Shown here: piece by piece, positions 23,791 through 35,616 of the stretch
Numbering within the stretch: the first letter of the stretch is position 1
How the letters are laid out: the number at the start of each line of letters is the position of its first letter
The notes under the pieces: model-generated
Database searches by the model: none
What the model was told of the DNA's origin: nothing
What the model saw: only the letters and a program-made list of their open reading frames with translations
Made by a program: the position numbers and the translations under genes
Assembly (NCBI GenBank): GCA_036850595.1
Contig: CM072160.1
Span: 12,937,906-13,001,905, forward strand
Direction of reading: 5' to 3'
Source: Rhyacichthys aspro
Taxonomy: Eukaryota; Chordata; Actinopteri; Gobiiformes; Rhyacichthyidae
Length of the DNA stretch: 64,000 bases

Positions 23791-24744
23791 TGATATGAAA
23801 AGGTGTTTTTAGGTAACAATGTAATTAGCACAAGTTATTTATTTTGTTCCTTTATTCACTTGATGAATAAACATTACAACTGGTGGATCAAGAGTCCAGA
23901 ATTTCCTCCTGATAAAATCAGCATGCTGTTACCAGCTGAGGCTTGCAAAGTCTTGGTAAATTATGTCCATTTATTTAGAATGTCAGAGTTTGAATGACTT
24001 TTCACTTAATCTCCAATAAATGATACTGTGTTATTAGTCAAATTTATGGGGTAGGGTACTTTCAGCATGCTGTACACTTTTCATCCTAAATGGTTTACCA
24101 ACCAGGTTGCTGTACATTTAACGTGTACTTTGTTGTACAGTTTCTCTTTCTTGCAAAATATATACACATTTGTGTTCAACAAAATGAGCAATCTCAAACT
24201 AACTGTGAGTTATCATCCACTTAAATACAGTGAGTGACAAAGACAACTCTTATTTAGTACATTTACTGAGTTTTGTTATTTCAAGTCTCTGTGTCCAAGA
24301 CAACAGTGACTGCATTTTGTAACTGTGAATAGAAAAATACACTCTTTAAGGAATACTGTAGATCTCCAAGCACCTGTTATTTAACCACCCGTGCAACCAA
24401 GCAGACCAGTCTGAAATGTGAAAAATAATGAATAAGTCATGGCTGTAAGGTTGCACAAGGCCTGGGTGAATAAATGGGCCATCAGAAATGACACCCCAGG
24501 TTTAAAGTGAGTCCAGACATGTGATCCTCGCTGCAGAGGCCCTTGTGTCTCAGCACTGGTGACCCGGCCTCTCTTGCTATAGATGAAAACAACACCTGTA
24601 ACCAGAGTCCTCTGTTTGTGTGGTCAGGTGTGATCAAATCGGTCTCCTGGCTAACTCAGTTAGAGCCCAATCTACACTGACCTAAATGAGGAGGCATGTG
24701 TGCATTTAGTTGCCCTTGGTCATGTCCATAGGTTTTCATAATCT
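23791..24744. other. Intergenic region; probable 3' UTR of the minus-strand coiled-coil gene
   Basis: No open frame with splice support is seen. A minus-strand AATAAA (TTTATT at 23851-23856) could terminate the coiled-coil gene, giving a 3' UTR near 0.9 kb. The sequence up to 24744 has no recognised repeat. Confidence 0.35.
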
Positions 24745-25879
24745 TCACGAATCAGTTTCACTGATAGAGTCCTCTTCATTGATTCTGGTCTCCTCCTGGT
24801 GTTTTGGCAAAACTGGTCGGTTGGTGTAAATGTCATCCACAGGTAGAAGGAATGTGACAGTCTTTACCTTGGCCCTATAAAGCAAAGAAACCAATCTCAA
24901 ATCAAATCAATCTGTATGCAATATAAAACACCACAGAAAAATTAATTAAAAGGCACCTGTTTTTACGAACATAATCCTGTAAAGAGTGCCTGTTGTTTGC
25001 TTTGGCCACTTCCACTCTGGAGGTATTTCCAAAGATACTACTTCCATGCTGGATCTCTTCTTGTAGACGTCCCCATCCAGAGTCGCTCCTCCTCACCCTG
25101 TCCACTTTGCCCTCTCTCATGGACAACGCAGACAGACTGGAACCTATGGAGTACCTCCGCACAGTCATCACAGTGTTCTCTGAAAAAAAAAAAACTTAAA
25201 GTTAACACATTTAGACATTTGATTTAAGCCTAGGTTACTTTATTGTGTGCATATTTACATGTTGAATGTATACAGGTGTAGTTAAAGATTTAAGGCCCAA
25301 AATATTCATCAAGAAACATTTATTAGTCACACAGTGGACATCCTTCTTAATCCACACAACCCTCTCAAATAATGTGGACTGTGCCTAAATAATCTGTCCT
25401 CTGGTTGGACACTCACTGTCCACATTTGTTTACATGAACAAGGACAGATTTCAGCTAATCACAGCCCACAGAGAACTATAACATATGACTAGAGCAACTG
25501 TTTAAGTGGCTAAAGGCTAAAAAAAACCTGAAGTGTCTTCCAAACGCTCCCTGGAAACCCTTCAGTGCCCCTTCTTACCTTTGTAGGGTCCTTCAAGTAC
25601 AGGTGCAGACGCGTTTCTCCTCAGATTCACGTAGGGGTTCTCCTCCACCGCCGCCGTAGACCCCACACTGGTCTGACCCACTCTGGCCCAGTGTGACCCG
25701 TGGCTGTAGTCTCCTCGCAGCTCTCCGTTCTCGGCCTCCAGCTTCTTGATCTCCTCTCGCATCTCCATGACGACGTGCGCCAGGCTGCGGGTGCTCTCCA
25801 TGACGCCGCTGCTGCGCTGCCAGTACCACGGCTTCCCAAACACCGGCGGGATGTCTCGGTGCTGCTGCGGTTTTAACAT
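24745..25879 (-). CDS. Coiled-coil protein of 217 residues, possibly CCDC195-like
   Basis: Three coding exons: 25579-25879, 24957-25179, 24745-24874; 654 nt, 217 aa plus TGA. Splice sites are canonical and phases agree (1, then 2). Exon 1 starts ATG at 25877-25879 and encodes a basic opening, then a short helix rich in Glu and Leu (REEIKKLEAENGELR) and a segment LRRNASAPVLEGPY. Exon 2 encodes NTVMTVRRYSIGSSLSALS, with RRYS and RRNAS as possible basophilic-kinase sites (inference), and a charged C-terminal half. Exon 3 ends in an acidic, Ser-rich tail. No catalytic domain, signal peptide or membrane helix is visible. I recall a small human coiled-coil gene, CCDC195, on chromosome 2, but the homology is unverified. 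No function is proposed. Confidence 0.7.
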
Positions 25880-27073
25880 CTTTGCTCCTTTTGTCTTTCC
25901 CCTCGGTTGTATACACTTCTCAATCTCAGTCCAGATCTTGTTCTGGGCAGATTATGTCGCCTTTCACCACTTATACAGCTGAAAGGGCTCCGGTGATCAC
26001 CCAGCACTACACACAGCATGTTTTATTCAACAGGCTCGGAGTACAGTTTCAGGAAAACTACGCGGGGGTCGGAAATGAAATGTGCACTGCGCCAGAGCGC
26101 AGGTGGTGTGTTACCTTGTGAACCTGCACTTGTTCCTGAAACAGTCGAGGGTTGGACAGCTTCTTGATGGTATGCCAAATCAAACTTCAAGATTTATTTA
26201 GACAGATTGGTGTCTTTGGCTCCAAGCTCATCTTGAAGTTTGTGTTTCACGTCAGTAGAGCTTCATGCAATGGGAATAATTCTTTCAAAATACCTAGATA
26301 CATAGTCTAAAGGCTTAATATTTGCTAATTTAACCAAACTTTTGCAGCCTACACATTGTCTTATTATGTCTTAATATGTTTGGTTGCTGATAATATGCCC
26401 AGAGCAAACAAACAGATGCATTTAATCAATAAAATCAGTAGAAACAATGCAGCAGACATTTTAAAGGCGGTCACAATGAAGTATGGAAGAGGGCTAAATG
26501 ACTATGGTCAGGGGTTGCAACAGAACTCATGTGGCTGTGCTGGACCCACACCAAGATGATGTAAAGACTCAAAATTGCTTCAACTAAATCAAGCCAATCC
26601 AGTTTGTTTGTAGTCACAACTAAATTAACCATGAGCTTGTCAAAGTCTGGGCCACTGCTGAGGGGAGAAACCCAATCATCCCCTGCTTTTTTGGATCACA
26701 GAAGAGACAGCAGAGGGATGAGCTGGCCAGCATGGAGACATGTATAGTCAGTTTAACACACCTGAGTGTAAGGGAGAGGGAGCTTAAATAGCAGTTTGAA
26801 AGTGTGTTATCTTGGGGTTAGACACAGGGGCACTGTTTGTGGTCATTTATCCCCACCTGTTATGTTCTGGGCCACTTGACATGTGCTCAGTCCCAGTCCG
26901 AGCATCATCAATAAGTAAACAACCACTCAGCATGGGTTGTAATTACACAACTATTGGAAAATTCTGACACCCGATACAGCATTTCACTTTCAGAAGCTTC
27001 AGCTCATCTGTGTATACTACTAAACATTGTTTCATGTATTTCGTTAAGCAATAGATGCTTAGATGCCTGCGTA
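25880..27073. other. Upstream region of the coiled-coil gene and intergenic sequence
   Basis: The first 250 bases are GC-richer than the surroundings and probably include the promoter and 5' UTR of the minus-strand coiled-coil gene. The rest, to the transposon edge at 27074, has no supported gene. Short open frames here have no splice context. Confidence 0.4.
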
Positions 27074-27731
27074 TCACCACAAAATGTAAAATAGTCACGT
27101 TGGTCCACATGGTAAAACGTATACATTTCACAAAACGGACCCGAAATTTCACGTTTTTTTGTTCTATTCTTTTCTATTGATGTCACGTGACGTCAGAGCT
27201 GCCGCAGACGCTGAGGAAAACAGCCGATTTACGAAGATTTTTGAAGATAAAATGCAATTTTATTGCCGATTTTGAGCACTAAAATCACTTATAATTACAT
27301 TTCTAGAGAGAAGTGTGGTCTTTAATCTTATAATCTTCAACTCTTTAATTGATATACGCTTTTATTTATGAGTTTAAACTAAACTCTTGTCCCGACATTG
27401 TTAAAATTGTTTTACTGTCACGTTTTTCAGCGTAAAATCTAGGAATTATCTCGTGTTATTATTTATTTATTTTCATAATAAAATAATAAAAATACATCCA
27501 GGTGGTGAAATAAGTTTCTTTTTTATAAACTTGATTAGTACAAAGATGCGAGCTGTGCTTACGTGGACTCTTTAGGAACTAGTTTCATACATAGCTTTAT
27601 TATTTTTGCATACATTAATTAAAATAATATTTAGTTAACATGAGCAGTGGTGCGAAAATGACATTTTATTTTTGCCTTTATTTGTGATTATGGGCTTCAA
27701 CCTTTTACATTTATTAGTTACATGAATTTAA

Positions 27732-28858
27732 AGGTGGAATAGAAGATGTTTGCGAACATTCAGACAGCAGAGACTGTTACCCAGTTTTTGAAAATTGCGC
27801 ATGCGCAAGACGAGCCGACTTCTTTCACAGTTCTTTCCGAGATCCGCCTCCAAAACAACACGCACGCGCCAGAGACTAACAGACAGCGCTTCACAGCTGA
27901 CTGGCCCCGATTCTCTCCATACAATGTCACAAACGCAGGTTTCTGTCCATTGATTGTTAGAAAATTGAAATAGAGTAGCCCTGCCTGTAACGTTTTAGAA
28001 TAATAAGAAATAACTTCTAACTTCTGCCCACCAAAAAGAATAGCGATCAAACATTACATGTGTCTAACAATATGCAGTGACAAAACACCAGATAATACTC
28101 CCAACTAGCAGTTTTTAATATGACAACCAAACATTGAGCCTAAAACTTACCTGTCGAGCAGCTTATTCCTCACTGTGCCTTCAGCGCTTGCTATCGCTCA
28201 AACGATGCACCAAGAACAACTCTGGTTTTGTTTCTTTCATCTGCCATCTTTTTCCTTTTCGCAGCCACCTCAAACATAGTCTTTCTTTTACAGTTACCTT
28301 CATCAGTGTTCTTCGCAGCCATCGTGTAAAACCTTGCTAACAACAAAAAATATTAACTAGATATAAATGTAGCCTGAAGCTAATGAGGAGTAGCTAGATG
28401 AACAAACTAAAGCTAACGGATGGAGCTAACGTTAGTTAAACAGACTGTCCCCCCCTATCTACACAAATAAATAAAGAGAAAAAGAAAAAAGGGAAATAAA
28501 TGACTATGTGGTCCTGACAATGGAGCTGCACGAAGGAGCAGTCTGTGCCTGACAGTGAAGCTGCACAGTGAGGCTGTTTAACTGTAGCAACGCAAAAGCA
28601 GCTGTAAACAGAATACTGGAACGCGCACGCTTCCGCCCTCACGTAGAAGGAGTGATAGACAGGCTGATTGACCAATAGAACACGCGATGAGAGCGTTTTT
28701 GATTGGTTAATGTTTTTAAGGCACCACCACTTCCACAATTGACATATAATAAATTTTATTTTTCAAGACCTCTTATTTTCCGATGTCTTATATGCAAGTA
28801 AAAACAAATTTATAAAATATAACAAAAAATGTTTACAAAAACATCTTCTATTCTACCT
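27732..28858. mobile_element. Nested DNA element with TTAA-flanked inverted ends
   Basis: The left end AGGTGGAATAGAAGATGTTT and the right end (reverse complement AGGTAGAATAGAAGATGTTT) differ at one position. Each is flanked by TTAA (27728-27731 and 28859-28862), consistent with a TTAA target duplication, although TTAA could also be part of the repeat. The element is about 1127 bp and is inserted within the larger element. It is GC-richer than its host and carries a decayed minus-strand coding remnant. Confidence 0.7.
28151..28322 (-). pseudogene. Decayed first exon of a transposon-encoded protein
   Basis: On the minus strand an ATG (28320-28322) opens a frame of about 42 codons, beginning MAAKNTDEGN and reaching KTRVVLGASFER. 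It then meets TAG where related fish repeat proteins, as I recall them, have Trp (pattern RVxxGxAFxRWRxLK). The frame resumes as QALKAQ before another stop. A canonical donor (CGACAG|GTAAGT) follows at 28150. This looks like the dead 5' exon of the element's own gene. The family assignment is from memory. Confidence 0.5.
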
Positions 28859-29191
28859 TTAATGCATGAAAATGTAGACATTTTACGTTTTTAGTCTTGT
28901 TTAGTCTAGCTACTTATTTTATTGTCCATAAAAACATATTGTACAATACAAAAGACAATTAAACAAAACATTATGTGTAAATGTGATTTTATTGTTTGGA
29001 ACATTTTTACCGCTTTCTTTAGTTTATGGGGGGAAACATTTGCGATCGTTCACGGGCTTTCCAATTGTTTGGAAATTGTAGGTATTTCACATGTTGCGCC
29101 TTGCTAGCCACCTTTTCTAGCACTACTCTACTTCTTTTACGATATGAATATGCCCTAACTAAACATTTATTATAAAATGTTTCTTTATTTT

Positions 29192-29620
29192 GACTTGAAT
29201 AAACTAAAGATTTTTAGTTTGTTAAATATTGGCATTATACTACCCACTAGTGTGAAATGGGTACGTCTGTCAATGACTGCGTTTACCTGGCACATCATAC
29301 TCCGATTAAGCTCATACTCCGATTAAGGTGTTTACATGTGCAGCTGGAATTAGAGTATTCCATTTGCACCTGTTTACATGATAAAAGCATAATCTGATTT
29401 AGCAAAATAAATAAATAAATAATGTGCATCTGGGATAATGTAATAGTTATATAAGATAAAATATATTTGAAACAGACAGTTAAAACATGTGGCCAACATG
29501 TCAATATTAATCGGAGTATGATGTGCCAGGTAAACGCAGTCATTGACAGACGTACCCATTTCACACTAGTGGGTAGTATAATGCCAATATTTAACAAACT
29601 AAAAATCTTTATTCAAGTCA
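29192..29620. repeat. Imperfect palindrome (inverted repeat of about 115 bp, 200-bp loop)
   Basis: Left half about 29192-29309 and right half about 29507-29620 are near-identical inverted copies; one lacks a few bases around AATAAACTAAAG. The loop starts with further copies of CATACTCCGATTAAG. It abuts the right arm of the large element, so the right end of that element is a palindrome inside a palindrome. Confidence 0.8.
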
Positions 29621-30228
29621 AAGTACTAGTTCCTAAAGAGTTGTACTAATCAAGTTTATAAAAAAGAAACTTATTTCAGCACCTGGATGTATTTTTATTA
29701 TTAAAATAAATTAATAATAACACGAGATAATTCCTAGATTTTACGCTGCAAAACATAGAGATAACCAGTGAAACAAAACGTGACAGTAAAACAATTTTAA
29801 CAATGTCGGGACAAGAGTTTCGTTTAAACTCATAAATAAAAGCGTATATAAATGAAATAGTTGAAGATTACAAGATTAAAGACCACACTTCTCGCTAGAA
29901 ATATAATTAAATATTATTTTAGTGCTCAAAATAGGCAATAAAATTTTATCTTCAAAAATCTTCGTAAGTCGGCCATGTTTTCCCCTCGCGTCTGCGGCAG
30001 CTCTGACGTCACGTGACTTCAACAGAAAAGAATGGAACAAACTTATACGTTTTACCATGTGGACCAACGTGACTATTTTACATTTTGTGGTGAGACTGGG
30101 TTGAACTACTACAGTTTTTGTAGCACACACACTAAATAGTCACACATTATATTTTCTTATTTGTTTTTTATTTAACCAGGAACGTCCCTCCTTCCTGGCC
30201 CAATAGGATATGTATTGTATATGTATTT

Positions 30229-30329
30229 GGTGGTAACAGAAACCAGAGCTCCAGAGGAAAGCTACGCAGACACAGCAAGGAAAATCCATCAAACCCAGGA
30301 CCTTTCAATCTGTGAGGCATTTAGTCAAG
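30229..30329 (-). repeat. Fragment of a common teleost interspersed repeat
   Basis: Read on the minus strand it contains GCCTCACAG, AGGTCCTGGGTTTGATGG and TGTGTCTGCGTAGCTTTCC, which are hallmarks of an abundant fish repeat with a tRNA-like B-box core. A second diverged copy lies at 53770-53930. It sits next to the outer edge of the large transposon. Confidence 0.55.
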
Positions 30330-30378
30330 TCAAAAGTAAAGGCCAAATATGAACACAAGCTTTGGACATTAACCATTT

Positions 30379-31203
30379 TTTATTTAAATGTTATACATAA
30401 AACTTGAGTTTGGTTCTTTTTTTAAATTCAGCTAAACAAATATTTATATATTGTGGATTTTATATAAAAAACAACACTTTAAATATTAATATTTCTTATT
30501 TACAATTCAAAACAGTACATGAAATAATAACAGTAACAATGCAGTTTCAGTTGTAAAAATGTTACAAAACATTTCCAATTTTGAAAAGTGGCAAGCTGAG
30601 AGTTTCTGTATGTTAGCGAGGATACAAAGTGGCAACATGGGGCTGCTCTACATTCAAACAGGAACTAGAGGTGTGTTCAGCTATTGAGATTACAACAATT
30701 CATGTTCATCTTCTTTCAAGACCTCTTTACCTAAGTTAAAATTTGACTTAAAAATGAATCAAGATTTACATAGTATAATTTCTATATAGCTGGACACATC
30801 TCAAGCTCAGTAAGGGCACTGATCTCTAAAGGGAAAGGGTTTTGGAGAGAAGGCGCGTGTTGTTTCAATGTGGATAAAATGTGGTCTGTTTTTAATATTG
30901 TAAAGGTGTGTGTATGCGGCCTGATCAATCAGTTGGCAGGAAAGGGGAAGCCATACTACACAATGGACCCTGTCTATAAATCCAAAACAATAATAGCCAT
31001 CAGTCCAACAGTCTGGCTTATACTGTAGATAGTCTAGTTCAACAACAGGACTACAAACTACCACAACCACGGTCTACACACTTCTTTCCTTTGTTTTCTC
31101 ACAGTTCCACCAGAAAAATACAGTCAGAAATAAGCTCCAAGACTCATACTGGCACTTCAAAACCATTAATTAATTGGTCCTTGGCATTATGAATGTATTG
31201 GGT
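30379..31203 (-). other. dock10: dock10 3' untranslated region
   Basis: Noncoding sequence after the dock10 stop (TAG, 31204-31206). A minus-strand AATAAA (TTTATT at 30379-30384) is the likely poly(A) signal, giving about 0.82 kb. No coding frame is supported. Confidence 0.5.
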
Positions 31204-34200
31204 CTAGTGGCCATTCAATAGGCGCTGTGACGTTCCGTTCCTGGTTGCCTTGTTTGAGGAATCTGGATAAAAGGAAAAAGCTGCTGTTAGAGGAAAAGTC
31301 AAATGAATCCCTTTGGATAGTCTTCAAAATGCAAATAAGTAACAAGGTGGTAGGTACACTTTAGCTGGAAATGTTATAGTGAGATGACATACCAGTCTTA
31401 GAAAGAGTGGACAGAGAGCTGTTAGAGAGAGAGGTGCTGCTGGAGGCAAGAATAGTTTTTTGCAGCTGAAAAGATAATGACAGGAAAGATGAAAGATAAC
31501 ATTGGAAAACAGGAAAACAAAATGCCTAGAGATGTGAAAAGATGATAGGCATCATGAGAAGCAACACATGAAAAGTAAAAAAAAACAAAACGTTTGAGTG
31601 AACTATCTTAAATGTGCCAGAGGATGGTGATGTATGTCATAGTGAGACCTGTTCATTCATGATGCCAGACAGTTCGGTAAGCATGTCCCGGTAGTGAGTT
31701 CTCATCTCCTCTTGATACTCCAGCTGGTCCTCTTTGATCAGGCGTTCATTCACATCCAAAGCTTGACCGCATGCCTCTGCAAACTGCCTACAGGGTCCAT
31801 ATGGAAGTACCATAATTATCAGCATTTTTAACCATCTAATGAACATATCTTCTTTAATACAATAGTTCTACTCAACAGTTTACATGTTTGGGGAACTGTG
31901 CAGTGCATGTTTACCTAAAAATCTCCTTTAGCAGTTTGACCTGGTTATCTGGATATTTCTTTGCATTCTTCTCCTCTAGGAAAGCTCTAGCATAAGCCAT
32001 TGGTCCAGCATTTACCTACATAAAAGAAAGTCAGTTGAGATTTAACACAAAAACAAAATATTGTCTTTCCATTAAAAGGCAACTAGTGTGCACACCTTGA
32101 CACTGACACTGCCCTGCAGTTTCAGCTGTAGTCGAATCATGTCCACTTCTTCCATGTTGCAGAGCTGGTTGAGTTCAGAGACTTTTCGTGACATCTCATC
32201 TATAGCCACCTCTATTGGGTTCATTTCTGTGCTCTGCTGCTCCACAACTTGGATACGCTTCTTTAGATATGGGAAGCAGGAACTTGCTGAATATAAGGAA
32301 AAAAATCCACAGGTAAGACAAATCAGTCAATAATTGTTAATAATTGTGAAGTTATAAAGAGAAACACTCACTGGTTAATATTGTGCGTCTTTTGCACTGC
32401 TCTTCAACATCTCCATGTTTCTTTCCAGACAAAGTGAAAGGTGTTTCAAACACAAATCGGTTGATGTTGTGATGCCTCTCAAAATCTGTCATTTTCTCTT
32501 GCTGCTCTTTTTCATCAAAGTAGGGCACCACATATGTCACTTGGATGTAGGCAAACTTGGGGTCTAGGTCTTTAGGATTCACCTGTTTTTACACAAGAAA
32601 TCACAATTAAATGTAAATCTATGTATTACTTGAATCAAAGACATAGGTTACTTACTTATTTGTAACTGACCTTATTTGAGTCCTGGATCATCTTGACATT
32701 ATCGGCTCCAAATTTATCTGAGTAGAGTTTGAGTAACCTCTGTGAGATCTCTGACAGTCCTGTTAGCTTTGGTTCCTTGTAGATGAACTCTTTGCTCTCC
32801 TCTTCCTCAAAGAAACCCTATGAAAGTACAACCAGACTCATATGGAAACTCTTTTAAAAGTATGAGCAAATTTGTGCATGCACTGCAAGATTAATATGCA
32901 CATGGCATAGACACAAAACACTGAATGCGTGTCAGTCTGATTTTTACAATCCCTAGCTGTTTATGAGTTACAGGGTGTGTAACATAAAGCCATATATTTC
33001 CAGCACTAAAAGGGTGGCATTGTTTAATGAAGAGGTAAAACATCATTTTGAAACACCATACCAAGTCAAGGGTTCAAAGGTAAATGAGGCTTAATAGATG
33101 CTACCTTCTTATGTCGTTTGAGGTTTGCCTAAATGTAAAGATACACATAAATTGTGTCCGGGAAGGAGACTATTTATTTTACTGATTGATTGATTGTTGT
33201 TACTATTTAAGTAAAATAGAGCACTGCAAACTTAAGGAAGCTTTTGAAGGGAAAAGAGAAGTGTTAATAGAAGCAGGAGGAGAGGAGAGGTAAGAGTGGT
33301 TAGCACTGAGGAAAATGTAACATCAAAAACACACCACACTTACCGCAATCTTGATAAAGAATTTATTATATAGAAAGAAAAGAACATAAAGAGAAATTGA
33401 AGACACAGACCCAAAAAAAATCTGTTTTTATCTTTAATTTCTCCCCTTTTTGAGAAAATAAAAAAGGATTTATGAACACTGTTCACTTCCAACACTTTAA
33501 GCTAACTGCATTTATGGATGAAGACAACAGTGATACAAGTTGCTATTTTTTCAGCTGTTCTGAAGGTTTACTAATATCAGGCAATAATGATAAAAGTTCA
33601 TATATTTTGCAGTTCTCGTACAAAATATCTTTTCTAGCTTTACTTGTAGGAGGCCATATTTCTTTAGTGTGTCTTACCTGACCATAGAAAGCAACACGAT
33701 AGTAGCGCCCAAAAAGCCGCTTTTCTGAATTAACCACCTCAGTCACCTTTAGATAGGAACGATGAATGTCATAGTACAGTTCTGACAGTCTCTGTAAGTA
33801 AACATATGCACAAATCTATGTCAATTGTCAGCTTATTATGCACAGACACTGCTATGAAAATGGTTACATGCAAAACCCCTGCCTTAAAGTCTCGTCGCTT
33901 TTCAAAGACAGCAATCACAGGTTTGTTGATGTCCGCAATCAGCTCGTATCGCTCGGATTTCCACAGGTAGTCCACACAAAGCTCCAACTGTTCAACCAGG
34001 GTGTCCTGCACATGGCAGAAATGTCAAGAGCAAATTCAAAGAGGCAGCCAAAAGATTGCCATGCACTGTGTTCAAATTTAAAAGCTAAAACAGACCTCAG
34101 TGTAAGGTGTGTCTTGAGTACCAGTGTCTTCTTTCATCGCTCCTTCCTCCTTGACATTGGGACTGATGCACATAAAAGCTGCCCAGCCCATTGAGAACGA

Positions 34201-35616
34201 AGCTGTGGTTTTATACATCAAGAAGTGACAAAGAAATAGATTAATCCACAAGAAGAATACAAGATATCTGGTAGTTCAACCTTTTTCCATGGTGATAAAC
34301 AGACATGCTTCATATTTAAACCCAAGTACACCAACTTGTGTAACCAGTGACCTTGACATGTGTTATCCTCATGCAAACTCATATCATTAAAAGCAGTGAT
34401 CCTGTGTATGGTCATACACACTATAAAGACAATAATACAATATTTTGACCAAGATATTGCCTGGCTCTTGGAAATTCAATGCACACTGAAACAAAAGCAG
34501 GTCCACATCACCAGATCCAGGATACCAGATATATTTAAGTTGCCATCTATAAGGGAAGAGATAGCTGCTTCTTAACCAACCCCCACCCAGCAGGCCCCAG
34601 GCGTACACACTCACTGTCTGGTTCTCGGGAGGTAGTTAGTAAGGAGCTACAGTTAAAGACAGGGCTTTCTTCGTGGGACACACTGGACATCCTGGCCTTG
34701 TCAGTTCTCCAGTAGCCTGTTTGGTAGGAGGGCAGGAGGAGGAGTGGGGTTTAAGTTCATTATATTACTTTGTGCTTCTTTCCTTAAAGGGCAAAGCTGT
34801 AGACAGGCTCAACAATAACGGAAGCTGGTCACATGCAAGGTGAGTAATAAGAATGTAGTTGATGAAAAGTCAACTACATAGTAGTGCATGAAAAATGATG
34901 ACACAAAAAGATCTAGGAACAGGCTATGGTCTGATTTTGGAGCAAGCTGACATGCAGATATAGGAATAAGCAGTGTGGAAGAATGTGTGGACATTTGCTC
35001 ACTTTGAAGCATGCACATTCACACATGTTGTGTTATGAAAGACTGATGCCTGAAATGCCCAAATGTCAGATGTCAGGAGAAAGACAAAGTTGGAGGACTA
35101 AAAAGTTGTTCACTTTTTTTGTTAGAAGTTGCAACACAGATTCAAAGAATAGAGCAATGCACATTAAAATAAATGTGTATATTTAAAAGCTGTTTACACA
35201 AATCACGCAAGTATATACTTTTAGATAATTAATGAACTAACCTCTCCTCTTCAGTGATTCAGCAATTAATGCTGAGATATGAATATAGCACATGGCCGCC
35301 TGTGAAAAAAACAATGATACAATAACAATCTTATTTTAATTAAAAGAACCGTGAAACCAAAGTGAAACTGTTAAAATGTCAAGTGTAAAATTTAGGTTAC
35401 CTCAGAGAGATCCCCATTGCGAACATGGACCTTGGCCATGCTCTCCAGCCAGGTGCGCCGTAGCTCTGGTGTGCTGGCATAAGAGTTGGCCAGGCTGCAC
35501 TGCAGGTCAATTAGCATTTCTGGATCCTTCTCATGCTCCTTCATTTGAGCTGTGGCCATCAAAACTGTCCGGATCCTTTTGGTCAAGTCTTTGACCTCTG
35601 CTGGGAAAGGGGAGTT
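31204..35616 (-). CDS. dock10: dock10 exons 45-57: DHR2 exchange domain and tail
   Basis: Exons: 35401-35616, 35242-35299, 34615-34716, 34096-34202, 33883-34005, 33678-33791, 32671-32817, 32372-32582, 32096-32286, 31915-32015, 31649-31787, 31393-31465, 31204-31262. DHR2 blocks: TKRIRTVLMATAQMKEHEKD, ASTPELRRTWLESMA, ERYELIADINKP, YYRVAFYGQ, EFIYKEPKLTGLSE, NINRFVFETPF, EQCKRRTIL and LKLQGSVSVKVNAGPMAYA. The last block is the helix-10 insert region whose Val acts as nucleotide sensor in studied DOCKs. The tail is Ser/Thr-rich and ends NGH-stop. Exon 49 ends at a GC donor (33881-33882). A 24-nt candidate microexon lies between exons 50 and 51. Confidence 0.88.

Larger units (their letters stand above)
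27074..30093. mobile_element. Large DNA element with long terminal inverted repeats
   Basis: The ends are inverted copies: left arm about 27074-27583, right arm about 29625-30093. Both begin CACCACAAAATGTAAAATAG reading inward. The arms match over most of roughly 0.47-0.51 kb with small indels. No transposase frame is visible, so it is non-autonomous or decayed. A second element (27732-28858) and a second palindrome (29192-29620) are nested inside. Without the inner insertion the element would be about 1.9 kb. No clear target-site duplication is seen at the edges (GCGTA on the left, GACTGG on the right). Superfamily undetermined. Confidence 0.75.

Noticed and set aside
25593..25916. Alternative minus-strand frame of 107 codons over coiled-coil exon 1
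   Set aside because: It is out of frame with the spliced 217-aa product; Arg/Ala/Gly-rich shadow of a GC-rich exon.
27760..28050. Minus-strand frame of 96 codons in the inner transposon
   Set aside because: No ATG context or homology; only the 28151-28322 segment shows exon-like features.
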